From Chloroflexota bacterium (lineage in GTDB: Bacteria; Chloroflexota; Anaerolineae; J102): a stretch of DNA of 64,000 bases. The stretch spans positions 1 to 64,000 of the forward strand of contig JAKOVD010000024.1 of NCBI GenBank assembly GCA_029782215.1, in the 5' to 3' direction. Position 1 is the first letter of the stretch; the number at the start of each line of letters is the position of its first letter. The notes beneath the pieces are model-generated. The model was not told the DNA's origin, did no database searches, and worked only from the letters and a program-made list of their open reading frames with translations. The position numbers and the translations under genes are program-made. Positions 1 to 10,762 of the stretch are shown piece by piece.

Positions 1-156
1 CTGCATACCGGTACGCACGATGTAGCGCAAGCCGTTGAAGACTTCCCGCAACGGATAGTCCCGCTGCGGGGCATCTTCTCTCATCAGTGTCAGATAGGGC
101 GCCACAAACGCCCATTCGTCGTCGGTCACATCGCTGGGATACGCTTTTCGAGCCAT
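1..156 (-). CDS. IS5-family transposase, N-terminal 52 residues (partial)
   Basis: An ATG at 156 on the minus strand opens a frame that runs off the left edge of the window. The protein begins [18 protein letters not shown] and continues APYL and later [17 protein letters not shown]. This is the usual N-terminal helical (DUF4096-type) region of IS4/IS5-family DDE transposases, which recognises the element ends. The catalytic DDE domain lies outside the window, so whether the enzyme is intact cannot be judged. The gene starts 42 bp inside the element end, as expected for a compact IS. Confidence 0.8.
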   Translation of the reverse strand, partial: MARKAYPSDVTDDEWAFVAPYLTLMREDAPQRDYPLREVFNGLRYIVRTGMQ

Positions 157-198
157 GCCCTTAGCGTACCACGCTCAGTCAAAGTTCATAACAGGCTC
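1..198 (-). mobile_element. End of an IS5-family insertion sequence, cut by the window edge
   Basis: The element ends at 198, where the minus strand begins GAGCCTGTTATGAACTTT, a terminal sequence of the kind seen in IS5/IS427-type elements. It carries the start of a transposase. The insertion point falls directly after a CTA Leu codon of a HigB-like toxin gene (199-360), so a TA or CTA target duplication is expected at the other end, outside the window. Family assignment rests on the transposase N-terminus and the end sequence; the far end cannot be seen. Confidence 0.75.
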
Positions 199-360
199 TA
201 GACGATTGGAGGGTGGCAGACGCAAATCCTCTATGCGCGTGGCTGCGTTCAACTGCGTCAGCCGCATAGAAGCGCGCTTTTGAATCTCGCCAGGGAAGCG
301 GCGCGATTTGCCAAGTGTATAGAAGCCCTCGGTTTCGTCATCTGCGAAAGACCGAATCAT
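199..360 (-). pseudogene. higB: HigB-type RelE/ParE toxin, truncated by IS insertion
   Basis: From ATG 360 the minus strand encodes MIRSFADDETEGFY, then SRRFPGEIQKRA, LTQLNAATRIEDLRLPPSNRL. This matches the N-terminal half of HigB-family mRNA-interferase toxins (killer proteins of about 92 residues). The frame enters the IS after the Leu codon at 199-201 and stops at 175, so the C-terminal half with the catalytic strands is lost. No higA antitoxin gene is visible on the available side; in HigBA systems it lies downstream of higB, so it would be beyond the IS. Family call is firm from the motif string; inactivity is inferred from the truncation. Confidence 0.8.
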
Positions 361-367
361 GGACGAA

Positions 368-396
368 AGTATAAACGAGATGTTTACGAATTCCAA
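368..396 (-). promoter_or_regulatory. Promoter and candidate operator of the broken higB
   Basis: On the minus strand a -35 TTGGAA (396-391) and a -10 TATACT (373-368) are 17 bp apart. The start codon at 360 lies only seven bases beyond the -10, so the transcript would be leaderless. An inverted repeat TAAAC-N5-GTTTA (372-386) overlaps the -10 and the spacer, which is where a HigA-type autorepressor would bind. The sequence elements are seen; HigA binding is inference. Confidence 0.5.
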
Positions 397-473
397 ACAC
401 ATGCGACCTTGGGCACGAGGCACTTGCGAAGTGCATCGCACCTAAGCCGTCGCACCTGGGCTGAAGGCGCTTG

Positions 474-511
474 TGCTATACTGCAAGGCTGCCGGCACCA
501 GACCGGCAGCC
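474..511 (+). promoter_or_regulatory. secA extended -10 promoter and leader hairpin
   Basis: An extended -10 TGC-TATACT lies at 474-482 with no good -35. Immediately after it is a perfect 9-bp inverted repeat, GGCTGCCGG (487-495) and CCGGCAGCC (503-511), with a 7-nt loop. It would form at the very 5' end of the transcript, about 50 nt before the secA start. There is no T-run, so it is not a terminator; a stabilising 5' hairpin is one possibility. Confidence 0.5.
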
Positions 512-561
512 AAACTCACCTGTGATGCGTCGTTTGACCGGCGCAATATCCATACGTCCCT

Positions 562-3597
<3,036 letters not shown>

Positions 3598-3601
3598 TCC
3601 T

Positions 3602-3826
3602 ATGACATTGCGTGCATGGCTGGAACGGCACCAACTGCAGACGCCCGCCGCCATCCTCTACGACACCTACCGTCCCCTCGGGCTGTTGGCAGGCGAGCTT
3701 CTGCAGGCCTTCGCGCCCCTCCTGCCTGCCGGAAGCGACGGTCTTGGGCGCCTGGGCCGGCAGCTCGGCGACCCGGCCGGACAGGAGCGCCTGGAACGCG
3801 ACCTGTTCGGGGAAAAGCAGCCGTGA
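3602..3826 (+). CDS. Small hypothetical protein downstream of secA
   Basis: This 74-residue frame starts 4 nt after the secA stop and ends with a GTGA overlap into the next gene. The protein begins MTLRAWLERHQLQTPAAILYD, has a hydrophobic middle (LGLLAGELLQAFAPLLPAG) and a charged end. I do not recognise a family. The tight spacing and shared codon use with secA support it as a real gene; the hydrophobic stretch is too short and interrupted to call a confident membrane helix. Confidence 0.55.
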   Translation: MTLRAWLERHQLQTPAAILYDTYRPLGLLAGELLQAFAPLLPAGSDGLGRLGRQLGDPAGQERLERDLFGEKQP

Positions 3827-4197
3827 GCGGCGCCACCTCCTTGAACGCGCTCGATCTGGCCAGCCTGGCGCTCCTTGCCAGCCTGGCGCTTCTCTGGCTG
3901 GCCGCCCGGCGCCTGTCACCCCCTGCCCAAAGCAGGAAACGCCACGGCGCCAGCGTGGAGACCGAGACGCTGGCGCGCTACCATCCCGTCGACTTCGCCG
4001 CCCTGGTGGAAGCAGGACCGCACGGGACCTCTCCCGACCCCGCCGCCGCTCCCATCCTGCACCTTTTGGACCCTTCGGCGCCCCTGGTGGAGGAAGCGCT
4101 TGGCGACGAGCGGACCCCGCCGGCGTTGGTGTGGTCCCGGTGGCTGATCCTCCTTCTCCTCCTCGTGGTCCTGCTGCAGCGCCTGGTCTTCGGCTGA
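3823..4197 (+). CDS. Hypothetical protein with two membrane segments
   Basis: A GTG start at 3823 overlaps the stop of the preceding gene (GTGA), giving 124 residues. There is a hydrophobic helix near residues 9-27 (LASLALLASLALLWLAA) and a second at the C-terminus (WLILLLLLVVLLQRLVFG, about 106-123). Between them is a soluble loop containing LARYHPVDFAALVEAG and ILHLLDPSAPLVEEAL. Both ends are therefore membrane-anchored. No family is recognised. Overlap with its neighbours suggests translational coupling within the secA run. Confidence 0.6.
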   Translation: MSGATSLNALDLASLALLASLALLWLAARRLSPPAQSRKRHGASVETETLARYHPVDFAALVEAGPHGTSPDPAAAPILHLLDPSAPLVEEALGDERTPPALVWSRWLILLLLLVVLLQRLVFG

Positions 4198-4215
4198 GCG
4201 CCACCGGATCTCCTC

Positions 4216-4995
4216 ATGCGCCTTCTGATCCTTGCCCAACCTCTGCCGCCGCGTGCCCTTGAACACCTGGGCGCATTTGTGGACGAACGCAAGGTGGCCA
4301 CCCCTTACGGCCAGGCCGGTCCGTTCGCCCTGCGCCAGCCGCCGGGCGGCCGCGGCATTTGGATTCTGCCCTATTTCGGCAGTCCCGACCACACCGACCC
4401 GCGGGCGACGCTGTGGGCCGCCAAGGAGCTGGGCGTGCAGCGCATCCTGGCATGGGACAGCGTGGTGGGCCTCAGCCACGACCTCGTGCGCGGGGACATC
4501 GTCTTCCCCAGCGACTATATTGACTGGACCAAGCACCAGCCTGCCACCTACTTCGCCCAGACGGGCGCCGGCTATCTGCCGCAGACGCCCCCCTTCTGCA
4601 CAGACATCACGGCAGCCGTCACCCGTCACCTGCCTGGCGCCCGCCCTGTCATTTACCTGGGCGACGAAGGACCGCGCCGCGAGACTGCCGCCGAAGCGCG
4701 TATGTACCAACTGTGGGGAGCGCACGTGCGCGGCCTGAACCTGGTGCCGGAAACCTACCTGGCCAAGGAACTGGAGCTGTGTTTTGCCGCCATCGGCGTG
4801 GTGACCATGTTGGGCGCTGACCGCGCCGAGAGCGCGGCCGGAGGCGAGGTGCGCGAGAGTGACCGGGCGATCCTGGCCGCGCTTCCTCACATCTTCGCCG
4901 ACCTGCCGGCGCCTCCGGCCTGCGGCTGCGATCACCTGCAGGCGGGCCCGCGCCAGCGGGGTGTGCTGCCGGATGACTGGCGGTTGTGGGGTTAG
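4216..4995 (+). CDS. Purine nucleoside phosphorylase family, MTA phosphorylase-like
   Basis: The 259-residue protein belongs to the trimeric PNP/MTAP family. The characteristic stretch is GDEGPRRETAAEARMYQLWG followed by NLVPETYLAKELELCFAAIGVVT, equivalent to the EGPRF...E...WGAD and MTTVPE..LAKE blocks of S-methyl-5'-thioadenosine phosphorylase. The N-terminal glycine-rich phosphate loop of classical MTAP is less obvious (IWILPYFGSPDHTDPRA replaces the usual RHGxxHxxPPHxI). MTAP cleaves methylthioadenosine to adenine and methylthioribose-1-phosphate, the substrate of MtnA encoded at 20369. Specificity for MTA over inosine or guanosine is inferred from family and genome context. Confidence 0.75.
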   Translation: MRLLILAQPLPPRALEHLGAFVDERKVATPYGQAGPFALRQPPGGRGIWILPYFGSPDHTDPRATLWAAKELGVQRILAWDSVVGLSHDLVRGDIVFPSDYIDWTKHQPATYFAQTGAGYLPQTPPFCTDITAAVTRHLPGARPVIYLGDEGPRRETAAEARMYQLWGAHVRGLNLVPETYLAKELELCFAAIGVVTMLGADRAESAAGGEVRESDRAILAALPHIFADLPAPPACGCDHLQAGPRQRGVLPDDWRLWG

Positions 4996-5022
4996 GCCTT
5001 GGCAGCGACAACAGAGCCAAAA

Positions 5023-6258
5023 ATGGCAGCCATCACCGTGAGGCCGCTGCTGCCCGGCGCCGAAAGAGATGCCTTCTTCAGCCTGGCACAGGAGACGTTC
5101 AGCGGCCGTTTCGACAGCGAGGCCGCGGCGCGGTGGCGCCGTTTCATCGAGACTGCACCCGGCTTCGATGCGGCCCAGCTTCGCGGCGCCTTTCGGGATG
5201 GAGAGTGGCTGGGCGGCTGCATCATCTACGAACGCGTGCTGGCCCTCGGCCCAGCCAGGCTCTCGACCGCCTGCATTGGCGCCCTGGTCACGCTGCCAGC
5301 CTATCGAAACCAGGGCGTGGCCACCGCCTTGCTGGCGGACGCCCTGGCTCTTGCCCAGGCGCGCAGCCATGCGCTGATCCTGTTGGACGGCATCCCCGGC
5401 TTCTACCAGCAGTTTGGCTATGCCGATGTGCTGGAGGCAACCCAACATCACATCAGCCTGGCCGATATCGACCGGCTGCCGGAAAGCTCCTGCCGCGTGC
5501 GCAGCGCTGTGATGGAAGATGCTCCGGCTCTGCTCCGGCTTTACCACGAAGCGTTTGACGCCTATCCTGGCGTCTTTGCCCGCACCCTCGCCATCCAGGA
5601 ACACTACCTGCGGGCGCGGCTCCCGCACAACCCGCCCCTGGTTGTAGAAGATGCCCGATCAGACGTCATCGGTTATGCCATGCTTCCCTGGCCGCGCCAG
5701 CAAGCCTTTTGCCCCGAGGTGGTCTTTGCGGACTGGCCGGCCGCCTCGGCCCTGCTCAAAGCACAAGTCTCCTTGCTTGCGATGGGGGAAGAGCGTCCGG
5801 CCAGACTGTGGTGGCAGGTTCCGCCGCAGTCGGACGCCTTTCACGTCCTGGCAGACCACATTCACGTTGAAAGCACCGCCCATCACTTCCCCAACGCCGA
5901 CTGGATGGCGCGACCCGGCGATCTTGCCTGCTTGATGCAGGCTCTGCTGCCTTTCTGGCAGGACCGCTGGCGCCAGGCAAAGGAGACCTGGCAGGGGGAC
6001 TTCTGTTTCGTCGTGGAGAGAAGCACGTTCGTCTTCAGTCTGAAACAAGGAGAGATGCGACGGACGGAGTACGCGCAGCCAGGCGTCCTCTGCGTTGGCC
6101 TGACGTCACAGGCGCTTGTACAATTCATTTTTCGCTTTCGCCCGCTCGCCTGGCTAGCCCGCCAGCCCGGTTGCAGTCTGCCCGAGGTTGCACTGCCCAT
6201 CCTCCAAGCCCTCACGCCCGCCGCTCCCGGCTGGCTGCCGGGCACGGACTGGTTCTGA
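5023..6258 (+). CDS. GNAT-family N-acetyltransferase (Eis-like layout)
   Basis: The protein is about 411 residues from the ATG at 5023; a TTG at 4999 would add eight residues. An N-terminal GNAT fold is shown by the acetyl-CoA loop ALVTLPAYRNQGVATALLADAL (around residues 85-106) and GFYQQFGY near 125. The second half contains another GNAT-like region and a C-terminal domain ending in GTDWF. Length and a two-GNAT-plus-tail plan resemble Eis-type acetyltransferases, which use the terminal carboxylate in catalysis. The substrate is unknown. The stop overlaps the ATG of ubiE (ATGA-type), so the two are probably coupled. Confidence 0.75.
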   Translation: MAAITVRPLLPGAERDAFFSLAQETFSGRFDSEAAARWRRFIETAPGFDAAQLRGAFRDGEWLGGCIIYERVLALGPARLSTACIGALVTLPAYRNQGVATALLADALALAQARSHALILLDGIPGFYQQFGYADVLEATQHHISLADIDRLPESSCRVRSAVMEDAPALLRLYHEAFDAYPGVFARTLAIQEHYLRARLPHNPPLVVEDARSDVIGYAMLPWPRQQAFCPEVVFADWPAASALLKAQVSLLAMGEERPARLWWQVPPQSDAFHVLADHIHVESTAHHFPNADWMARPGDLACLMQALLPFWQDRWRQAKETWQGDFCFVVERSTFVFSLKQGEMRRTEYAQPGVLCVGLTSQALVQFIFRFRPLAWLARQPGCSLPEVALPILQALTPAAPGWLPGTDWF

Positions 6259-6977
6259 TGTCCACCAAGACACAATCCCCCCTCCCCAGCCTGGACGAAA
6301 AGCCGGTGTACGTCCGCCAGATGTTCGCGGGCACCGCCAGGCGCTACGACCTGATGAACCGGCTGATGACCTTCGGCCAGGATCAGCACTGGCGCCGCCT
6401 GGTCGTCGAAGCCTGTCGCCTGCCGGACCGGGGACGCCTGCTCGATGTGGCCACGGGCACCGCCGACATCGCCCTGGAAGCGCTGCGCCTGCGCCCTGAC
6501 GTCCACGTGACCGGGACCGACTTCACCCACGAGATGATGCAGATCGGCCAGGGCAAGGACCCGCAGGGGCGCATCCCCTTTGTCGAGGCCGACGCCCTGC
6601 GTTTGCCCTTCCCCGCTGGCAGCTTTGACGCTTCCTGCTCTGGCTTTCTCATGCGCAACGTGACGGATGTCGCCGCCACCTTCGCCGAACAGCGGCGGGT
6701 GGTTCGCCCCGGCGGACGCGTCGTCTGCCTGGAGATCACGCGCCCGGCCACGCCCATCTGGAGCGACTTCTTCCGGCTCTACTTTTTCCAGGTGGTCCCC
6801 CGCTTCACGGCCCTGCTCAGCAGCAACAAGAGCGCCTACAGCTACTTGCCCGCCTCCACTCTGGCCTTTCCCCGCCCGCCCCAGCTCAAGACGATCATGG
6901 AGTCGATCGGCCTGAAGAACGTGACCTACCGCACGCTCATGCTGGGCACGGTGGCCCTGCACGTGGGAGAAGTCTGA
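6258..6977 (+). CDS. ubiE: Demethylmenaquinone methyltransferase UbiE/MenG
   Basis: This SAM-dependent C-methyltransferase catalyses the last methylation of menaquinone or ubiquinone. Of its 239 residues, VRQMFAGTARRYDLMNRLMTFGQDQHWRR is the UbiE N-terminal signature, LLDVATGTADIALEAL the SAM-binding motif I, and FDASCSGFLMRNVTDVAATFAEQRRVVRPGGRVVCLEITRP the UbiE family block. The ATG at 6258 overlaps the upstream stop and gives the standard family N-terminus. The next gene encodes UbiX and a polyprenyl synthase lies at 31117. Menaquinone is the likelier product in a presumed Chloroflexota, which is inference. Confidence 0.93.
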   Translation: MSTKTQSPLPSLDEKPVYVRQMFAGTARRYDLMNRLMTFGQDQHWRRLVVEACRLPDRGRLLDVATGTADIALEALRLRPDVHVTGTDFTHEMMQIGQGKDPQGRIPFVEADALRLPFPAGSFDASCSGFLMRNVTDVAATFAEQRRVVRPGGRVVCLEITRPATPIWSDFFRLYFFQVVPRFTALLSSNKSAYSYLPASTLAFPRPPQLKTIMESIGLKNVTYRTLMLGTVALHVGEV

Positions 6978-6983
6978 TTCCCT

Positions 6984-7610
6984 ATGGACAGTACAGCCAA
7001 CATCCCGCCCAAACGCCTTATCATCGCCCTCTCCGGCGCCTCCGGCCAGATCTACGGCATCCGCATGCTGGAGATCCTCAAGCAGACAACCGCGGTCGAG
7101 ACCCACGTCGTGCTCTCTCCCTCCGCGGCCATCACCATCGCCCAGGAGACCGACTACACACCAAAGCAGGTCGAGGCCCTGGCCGACGTCCTTTACCGCC
7201 CTACCGACATCGGCGCCGCCATCGCCTCCGGCTCCTTCCACATGGACGGCATGGTCGTGGCGCCCTGCTCGATCAAGACCCTGAGCAGCATTACCAACAG
7301 CTATGACGCTGATCTGATCACACGTGCCGCCGACGTCCAGCTCAAAGAGGGCCGCCCGGTGGTTCTGGCCGTGCGGGAAACGCCTTTGCACCTGGGGCAC
7401 CTGCGCCTGATGACGCAGGCCGCCGAGATCGGCTGCGTCATCTTCCCGCCGGTTCCTGCTTTTTACAGTCTGCCCAAGACACTGGACGACGTGATCGATG
7501 GCACGGTCGGCCGCATCCTGGCTCGCGTCGGCATCCCGAATGAACACTACTTCGAGTGGCTGGGGATGAGGCGAGGGAGTGGCAAGTCGCAGGAGGCAGG
7601 GGACAAGTAG
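6984..7610 (+). CDS. ubiX: UbiX-family flavin prenyltransferase
   Basis: UbiX prenylates FMN to make the cofactor of UbiD-type decarboxylases. The 208 residues include the FMN-binding start LIIALSGASGQIYGIRMLEIL, SFHMDGMVVAPCSIKTLSSI, DVQLKEGRPVVLAVRETPLHLGHLRLM (dimethylallyl phosphate site) and ILARVGIPNE at the end. The C-terminal residues GMRRGSGKSQEAGDK fall in a heptanucleotide repeat array (7579-7613), so the natural tail has probably been extended or replaced by repeat DNA. It is 6 nt after ubiE. No ubiD is in the window. Confidence 0.92.
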   Translation: MDSTANIPPKRLIIALSGASGQIYGIRMLEILKQTTAVETHVVLSPSAAITIAQETDYTPKQVEALADVLYRPTDIGAAIASGSFHMDGMVVAPCSIKTLSSITNSYDADLITRAADVQLKEGRPVVLAVRETPLHLGHLRLMTQAAEIGCVIFPPVPAFYSLPKTLDDVIDGTVGRILARVGIPNEHYFEWLGMRRGSGKSQEAGDK

Positions 7611-7613
7611 CCG
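7579..7613 (+). repeat. Heptanucleotide repeat array across the ubiX 3' end
   Basis: Five 7-nt units in register: GTGGCAA, GTCGCAG, GAGGCAG, GGGACAA, GTAGCCG. The consensus GTGGCAG is the reverse complement of the CTGCCAC units before panD (56063-56083). The array encodes the last residues of UbiX and supplies the start region of the next gene. Confidence 0.55.
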
Positions 7614-8062
7614 TGGGGAACGCCCGGATCGAGGCATTCCTGGCAGCGCACAATACGCTGTCACTGGCCACGGTCGGCGAGGATGGGCAGCCCCATGCCT
7701 GCGCCGTGTTCTACGCTGTGGACGCGGACATGACGCTCTACTTCCTGTCTGAACCCAAGACCCTGCATGTCCGGCACATCGGCGAGGGGGCGGTCGTCGC
7801 CGCCACGATCGAAGCCAACAACCAGGAGTGGACCTCGATCCGGGGCTTGCAGCTTCACGGCCGCGCCAGCCCCTGCCAGGGCCAGGAGGTTGATCAGGCC
7901 CGGGCCCTCTACACCGCCCGCTACCCGTTCGTAGGACGCGCACAGACCCTGGCCGGTCCACTGACCCGCGCCCGTTTCTACCGGATCGTGCCTTCCTGGG
8001 TACGGCTGATCGACAACACCCTGGGCTTCGGCCACAAAGAAGAGCTGCAGGTGAACCCTTGA
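7613..8062 (+). CDS. Pyridoxamine 5'-phosphate oxidase-family flavin-binding protein
   Basis: The 149-residue protein from GTG 7613 has the split-barrel FMN-binding fold: IEAFLAAHNTLSLATVGEDGQPHACAVFYAVDADMTLYFLSE at the N-terminus and VAATIEANNQEWTSIRGLQLHGRA in the middle. It resembles small PNPOx-like proteins that bind FMN, F420 or heme; which one is not evident. A GGGGA at 7599-7603 lies about nine bases before the GTG and supports this start over an upstream frame made of repeat DNA. Its TGA overlaps the TTG start of the next gene. Confidence 0.8.
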   Translation: MGNARIEAFLAAHNTLSLATVGEDGQPHACAVFYAVDADMTLYFLSEPKTLHVRHIGEGAVVAATIEANNQEWTSIRGLQLHGRASPCQGQEVDQARALYTARYPFVGRAQTLAGPLTRARFYRIVPSWVRLIDNTLGFGHKEELQVNP

Positions 8063-8802
8063 GCATCGAGCGTCGTTCCCTCGACAAAGCGGCGGCGTTG
8101 GGCCACCCCTCCTACGTCTGGCGGGCCGGACAGAAGCGCCGCTTCGACCTGATCGCCTCCTGGGCGCGTGTCGACGGCGCCGATGTGCTGGTCGATGGCG
8201 CCGGGGTCGGCCAATACAGCCGCCACCTGGTCGCGGCCGGCGCCCGCGTCACGTCGCTGGATATCGACATCCCCAGCATGGTCACGGCCAGCCAGTACCT
8301 GGAATGCTGCGTGGCCGGCGCCTGCGAGGCCCTGCCCTTCGCTTCCGGCAGCTTCGACACCGTTCTTTCGCACGAGGTCCTGGAACACGTGACGGACGAT
8401 GCAGCGTCTATGGGTGAGATTGCCCGCGTGCTGCGCCCCGGCGGCCGCTTTGTGCTCTTTCTGCCCAACCGCCTCCACCCCTTTGAAACTCACGGCCACT
8501 ATTGGCGGGGCCAGTACCATTTCGGCAACACGCCCTTGATCAACTATCTGCCCACCTCCCTGCGCAACCGTTTGGCGCCCCACGTGCGGGCCTACACCCC
8601 TGCTGCGACCAGGCGCCTGGTGGCGGCTGCCCCCCTGCGGATCATCCACCACACCCAGATCTACCCCGGCTACGACAACATCATCTATCGCTTCCCCAGG
8701 ATGGGCCGGTTGGTGCGCGGCCTCACCTATACGTTCGAGAACACACCTTTGCGCGTGTTTGGCATCTCGCACTTTCTTGTTGCAGAAAAGATGCCCGTTT
8801 GA
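8059..8802 (+). CDS. Class I SAM-dependent methyltransferase
   Basis: 247 residues beginning at a TTG that overlaps the previous stop (TTGA). Motif I is VLVDGAGVGQYSRHLVAAGARVTSLDID, followed by EALPFASGSFDTVLSHEVLEHVTDDAASMGEIARVLRPGGRFVLFLPNR, typical of Methyltransf_11 enzymes. The C-terminal third (YRFPRMGRLVRGLTYTFENTPLRVFGISHF) probably caps the substrate site. The substrate is unknown; similar enzymes act on lipids, quinones or sugars. It closes the + strand run that began at secA. Confidence 0.82.
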   Translation: MSIERRSLDKAAALGHPSYVWRAGQKRRFDLIASWARVDGADVLVDGAGVGQYSRHLVAAGARVTSLDIDIPSMVTASQYLECCVAGACEALPFASGSFDTVLSHEVLEHVTDDAASMGEIARVLRPGGRFVLFLPNRLHPFETHGHYWRGQYHFGNTPLINYLPTSLRNRLAPHVRAYTPAATRRLVAAAPLRIIHHTQIYPGYDNIIYRFPRMGRLVRGLTYTFENTPLRVFGISHFLVAEKMPV

Positions 8803-8819
8803 GTCGTAAGCATGCTTCC

Positions 8820-8848
8820 TTGTGAGGTGTGCGTCTCTATGCTAAACT
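8820..8848 (+). promoter_or_regulatory. Promoter of the VanW-family gene
   Basis: A -35 TTGTGA (8820-8825) and a -10 TAAACT (8843-8848) are 17 bp apart, with TGC directly before the -10 (8840-8842). The start codon follows at 8903. Confidence 0.6.
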
Positions 8849-8902
8849 CGCCCGTAATCCCATCGGTCGCCGGCCAATCCCCCCACTGACAGCGAGCGAA
8901 CC

Positions 8903-10735
8903 ATGGCCCAAGCCGCCACATCCTACCCCCTCAAACGCACCGCCCGCCGCAGCGCCTGGTGGCAGTTGCTGCTGCTTTGGCTCCTCGTGCCGGCGCTCAT
9001 CGTCGTCGCCTGCGTCGCCTGGTTCGAATGGCGCTATACCGACAGGATCTTCCCCGGCGTCCAGGCGCTGGGTGTGGATTTGGGCGGCATGACCGAAGCC
9101 CAGGCCCGCGCTGCCCTGGAGACAGCCGCCGGCGGCTATGATCTGCCGCCGTTGTCGATCCGTTACGGTGACATGGTGTGGCCCCTCTCCGCCGAGGCGT
9201 TCGGCGTGCAGCCTGATGTGGAACACCTGGCGCAGAAAGCCTATCTGGCGGGGCGAACCGGTGACCTGCAGCAGAACCTGCTGGCCCAATGGGATCTGGC
9301 GACTGAGGGCCGCGAGCTCACGGCGCCGGTGGAGGTTTCGCCGGGGGCCGTGGCGACGGCGGTTGCGGCCAGCACGGCTCTGCTCAACCGGACCGTCGTC
9401 GAGCCCAGGCTCTCGCTCAACGATCTGCAGGTCGTGGCCTCCTCGGCGCGACCGGGACAGGTGGTCGATGTGGCCGCCACGACGGCAGCCGTGCTCGATC
9501 GCATTCACAGCGGTCGCGGCGGCGTTGTGGACGTGGTCGTGAGGGAGCTGCCGACGGCGACCGCAGATGTCAGCACCAACCAGGAATCGTTCCAGCGCCT
9601 GCTCAGCCGCACCATCGTGCTCGCCGACGAGCGCGGCGACTTTCAGTTCGCCCTGGACCCGGCCACCCTGGCGGACATGCTGGAATGGGTGAGTGACGAC
9701 AACGCGCCGGGCGGCCTGCGGGCCGAGGTCAAGCCTGACCGCCTGACGCCGATCGTGGAGAAGTGGGCGCAGCAGGTGGCCCGGCCGCCTTTGAACGCTC
9801 GTTTCGACTTTGACCCGGCCAGCAATTCGTTGGTCGAGCTCTCGCCGAGCGCTAACGGCTATGCCCTGGATGTCGCCAGCACGGTGACGGCCACGCTGGC
9901 CGCCATCTCCTCGGGACAGACCCAGGTGGCACTGCCGGTCAAGGTATTGCAGCCTGCCGTTCCCTCGGGCAACCCGGCCAGTCTTGGCATCAAGGAGCTG
10001 GTAGCCCAGGGCACGAGTTCCTTCGCTGGCTCGAGCGCCGATCGGGTCAAGAACATCGAGGTGGCCGCCGCCAAGCTCGTGGGCGTGGTGGTGCCTCCGG
10101 GCGGCACCTTTTCCTTCAACGAGTACGTCGGCGACGTCACAGCCGCCAATGGCTTTGAGGACTCGCTCGTCATCTCCGGCGACCGCACAGCCACCGGCGT
10201 TGGCGGCGGCGTCTGCCAGGTGAGCACCACGGTTTTTCGCGCCGCCTGGTTCGGCGGCTTCCCCATCCAGGAACGCTGGAACCACGGCTATGTCGTGCGC
10301 TGGTACGGTGAACCCGGTCTCGACGCCACCGTCTACACGCCCAAGGTGGATTTCAAGTTCCGCAACACCACTGGCCATCACCTGCTGATCAAGCCGGTGG
10401 TGGACAAGGCCAAGGGCACGATCACGTTCCAGTTCTACGGCACCAAGCCCAACTGGACGGTGACCGCCGACAAGCCGACCTATGACAAGCGCACGCCGCC
10501 GCCCGCACCCCTGTACATCGAAGACCCTGACATGGCGCCGGGGACCGTCGCCCAGTTCGACTGGGCAGTAGAGGGTCTGGATGCGGTGGCCAAACGCCGC
10601 GTCGTCGCCGCGGATGGCACCGTGCTGTCGAACGACACGCTGAAGAGCCGCTATCTGCCGTGGCAGGCCAAGTATCGCTTTGGCACGGGCTACCAGCCCC
10701 CGGCCGGGGCCGAGGTGCAGTGGCTCAAACGCTGA
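8903..10735 (+). CDS. VanW-family membrane-anchored cell-wall protein
   Basis: The 610-residue protein has a short basic N-terminus, a membrane helix at about 19-41 (WWQLLLLWLLVPALIVVACVAWF), then repeated putative peptidoglycan-binding modules starting IFPGVQALGVDLGGMTEAQARAAL. The VanW domain is near residues 370-500: RVKNIEVAAAKLVGVVVPPGGTFSFNEYVGD, GGGVCQVSTTVFRAAWFGG, RWNHGYVVRWY, GLDATVYTP. The C-terminal region resembles G5-type modules. VanW proteins occur with vancomycin-resistance operons but are widespread and without a settled biochemical role; no van genes are nearby. A clear own promoter separates it from the upstream run. Confidence 0.85.
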   Translation: MAQAATSYPLKRTARRSAWWQLLLLWLLVPALIVVACVAWFEWRYTDRIFPGVQALGVDLGGMTEAQARAALETAAGGYDLPPLSIRYGDMVWPLSAEAFGVQPDVEHLAQKAYLAGRTGDLQQNLLAQWDLATEGRELTAPVEVSPGAVATAVAASTALLNRTVVEPRLSLNDLQVVASSARPGQVVDVAATTAAVLDRIHSGRGGVVDVVVRELPTATADVSTNQESFQRLLSRTIVLADERGDFQFALDPATLADMLEWVSDDNAPGGLRAEVKPDRLTPIVEKWAQQVARPPLNARFDFDPASNSLVELSPSANGYALDVASTVTATLAAISSGQTQVALPVKVLQPAVPSGNPASLGIKELVAQGTSSFAGSSADRVKNIEVAAAKLVGVVVPPGGTFSFNEYVGDVTAANGFEDSLVISGDRTATGVGGGVCQVSTTVFRAAWFGGFPIQERWNHGYVVRWYGEPGLDATVYTPKVDFKFRNTTGHHLLIKPVVDKAKGTITFQFYGTKPNWTVTADKPTYDKRTPPPAPLYIEDPDMAPGTVAQFDWAVEGLDAVAKRRVVAADGTVLSNDTLKSRYLPWQAKYRFGTGYQPPAGAEVQWLKR

Positions 10736-10762
10736 GCCCCTTGTGCACCCGGCAGGACAACC

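Noticed and set aside
175..198. Natural C-terminus of HigB
   Set aside because: The last residues (EPVMNFD) are encoded by the IS end, not by toxin sequence.
280..525. 81-codon frame before secA
   Set aside because: It lies antisense to the higB remnant and runs through the secA promoter and leader hairpin.
8903..10735. Vancomycin resistance from the VanW gene
   Set aside because: VanW proteins are widespread outside resistance operons and no vanH, vanA or vanX gene is nearby.
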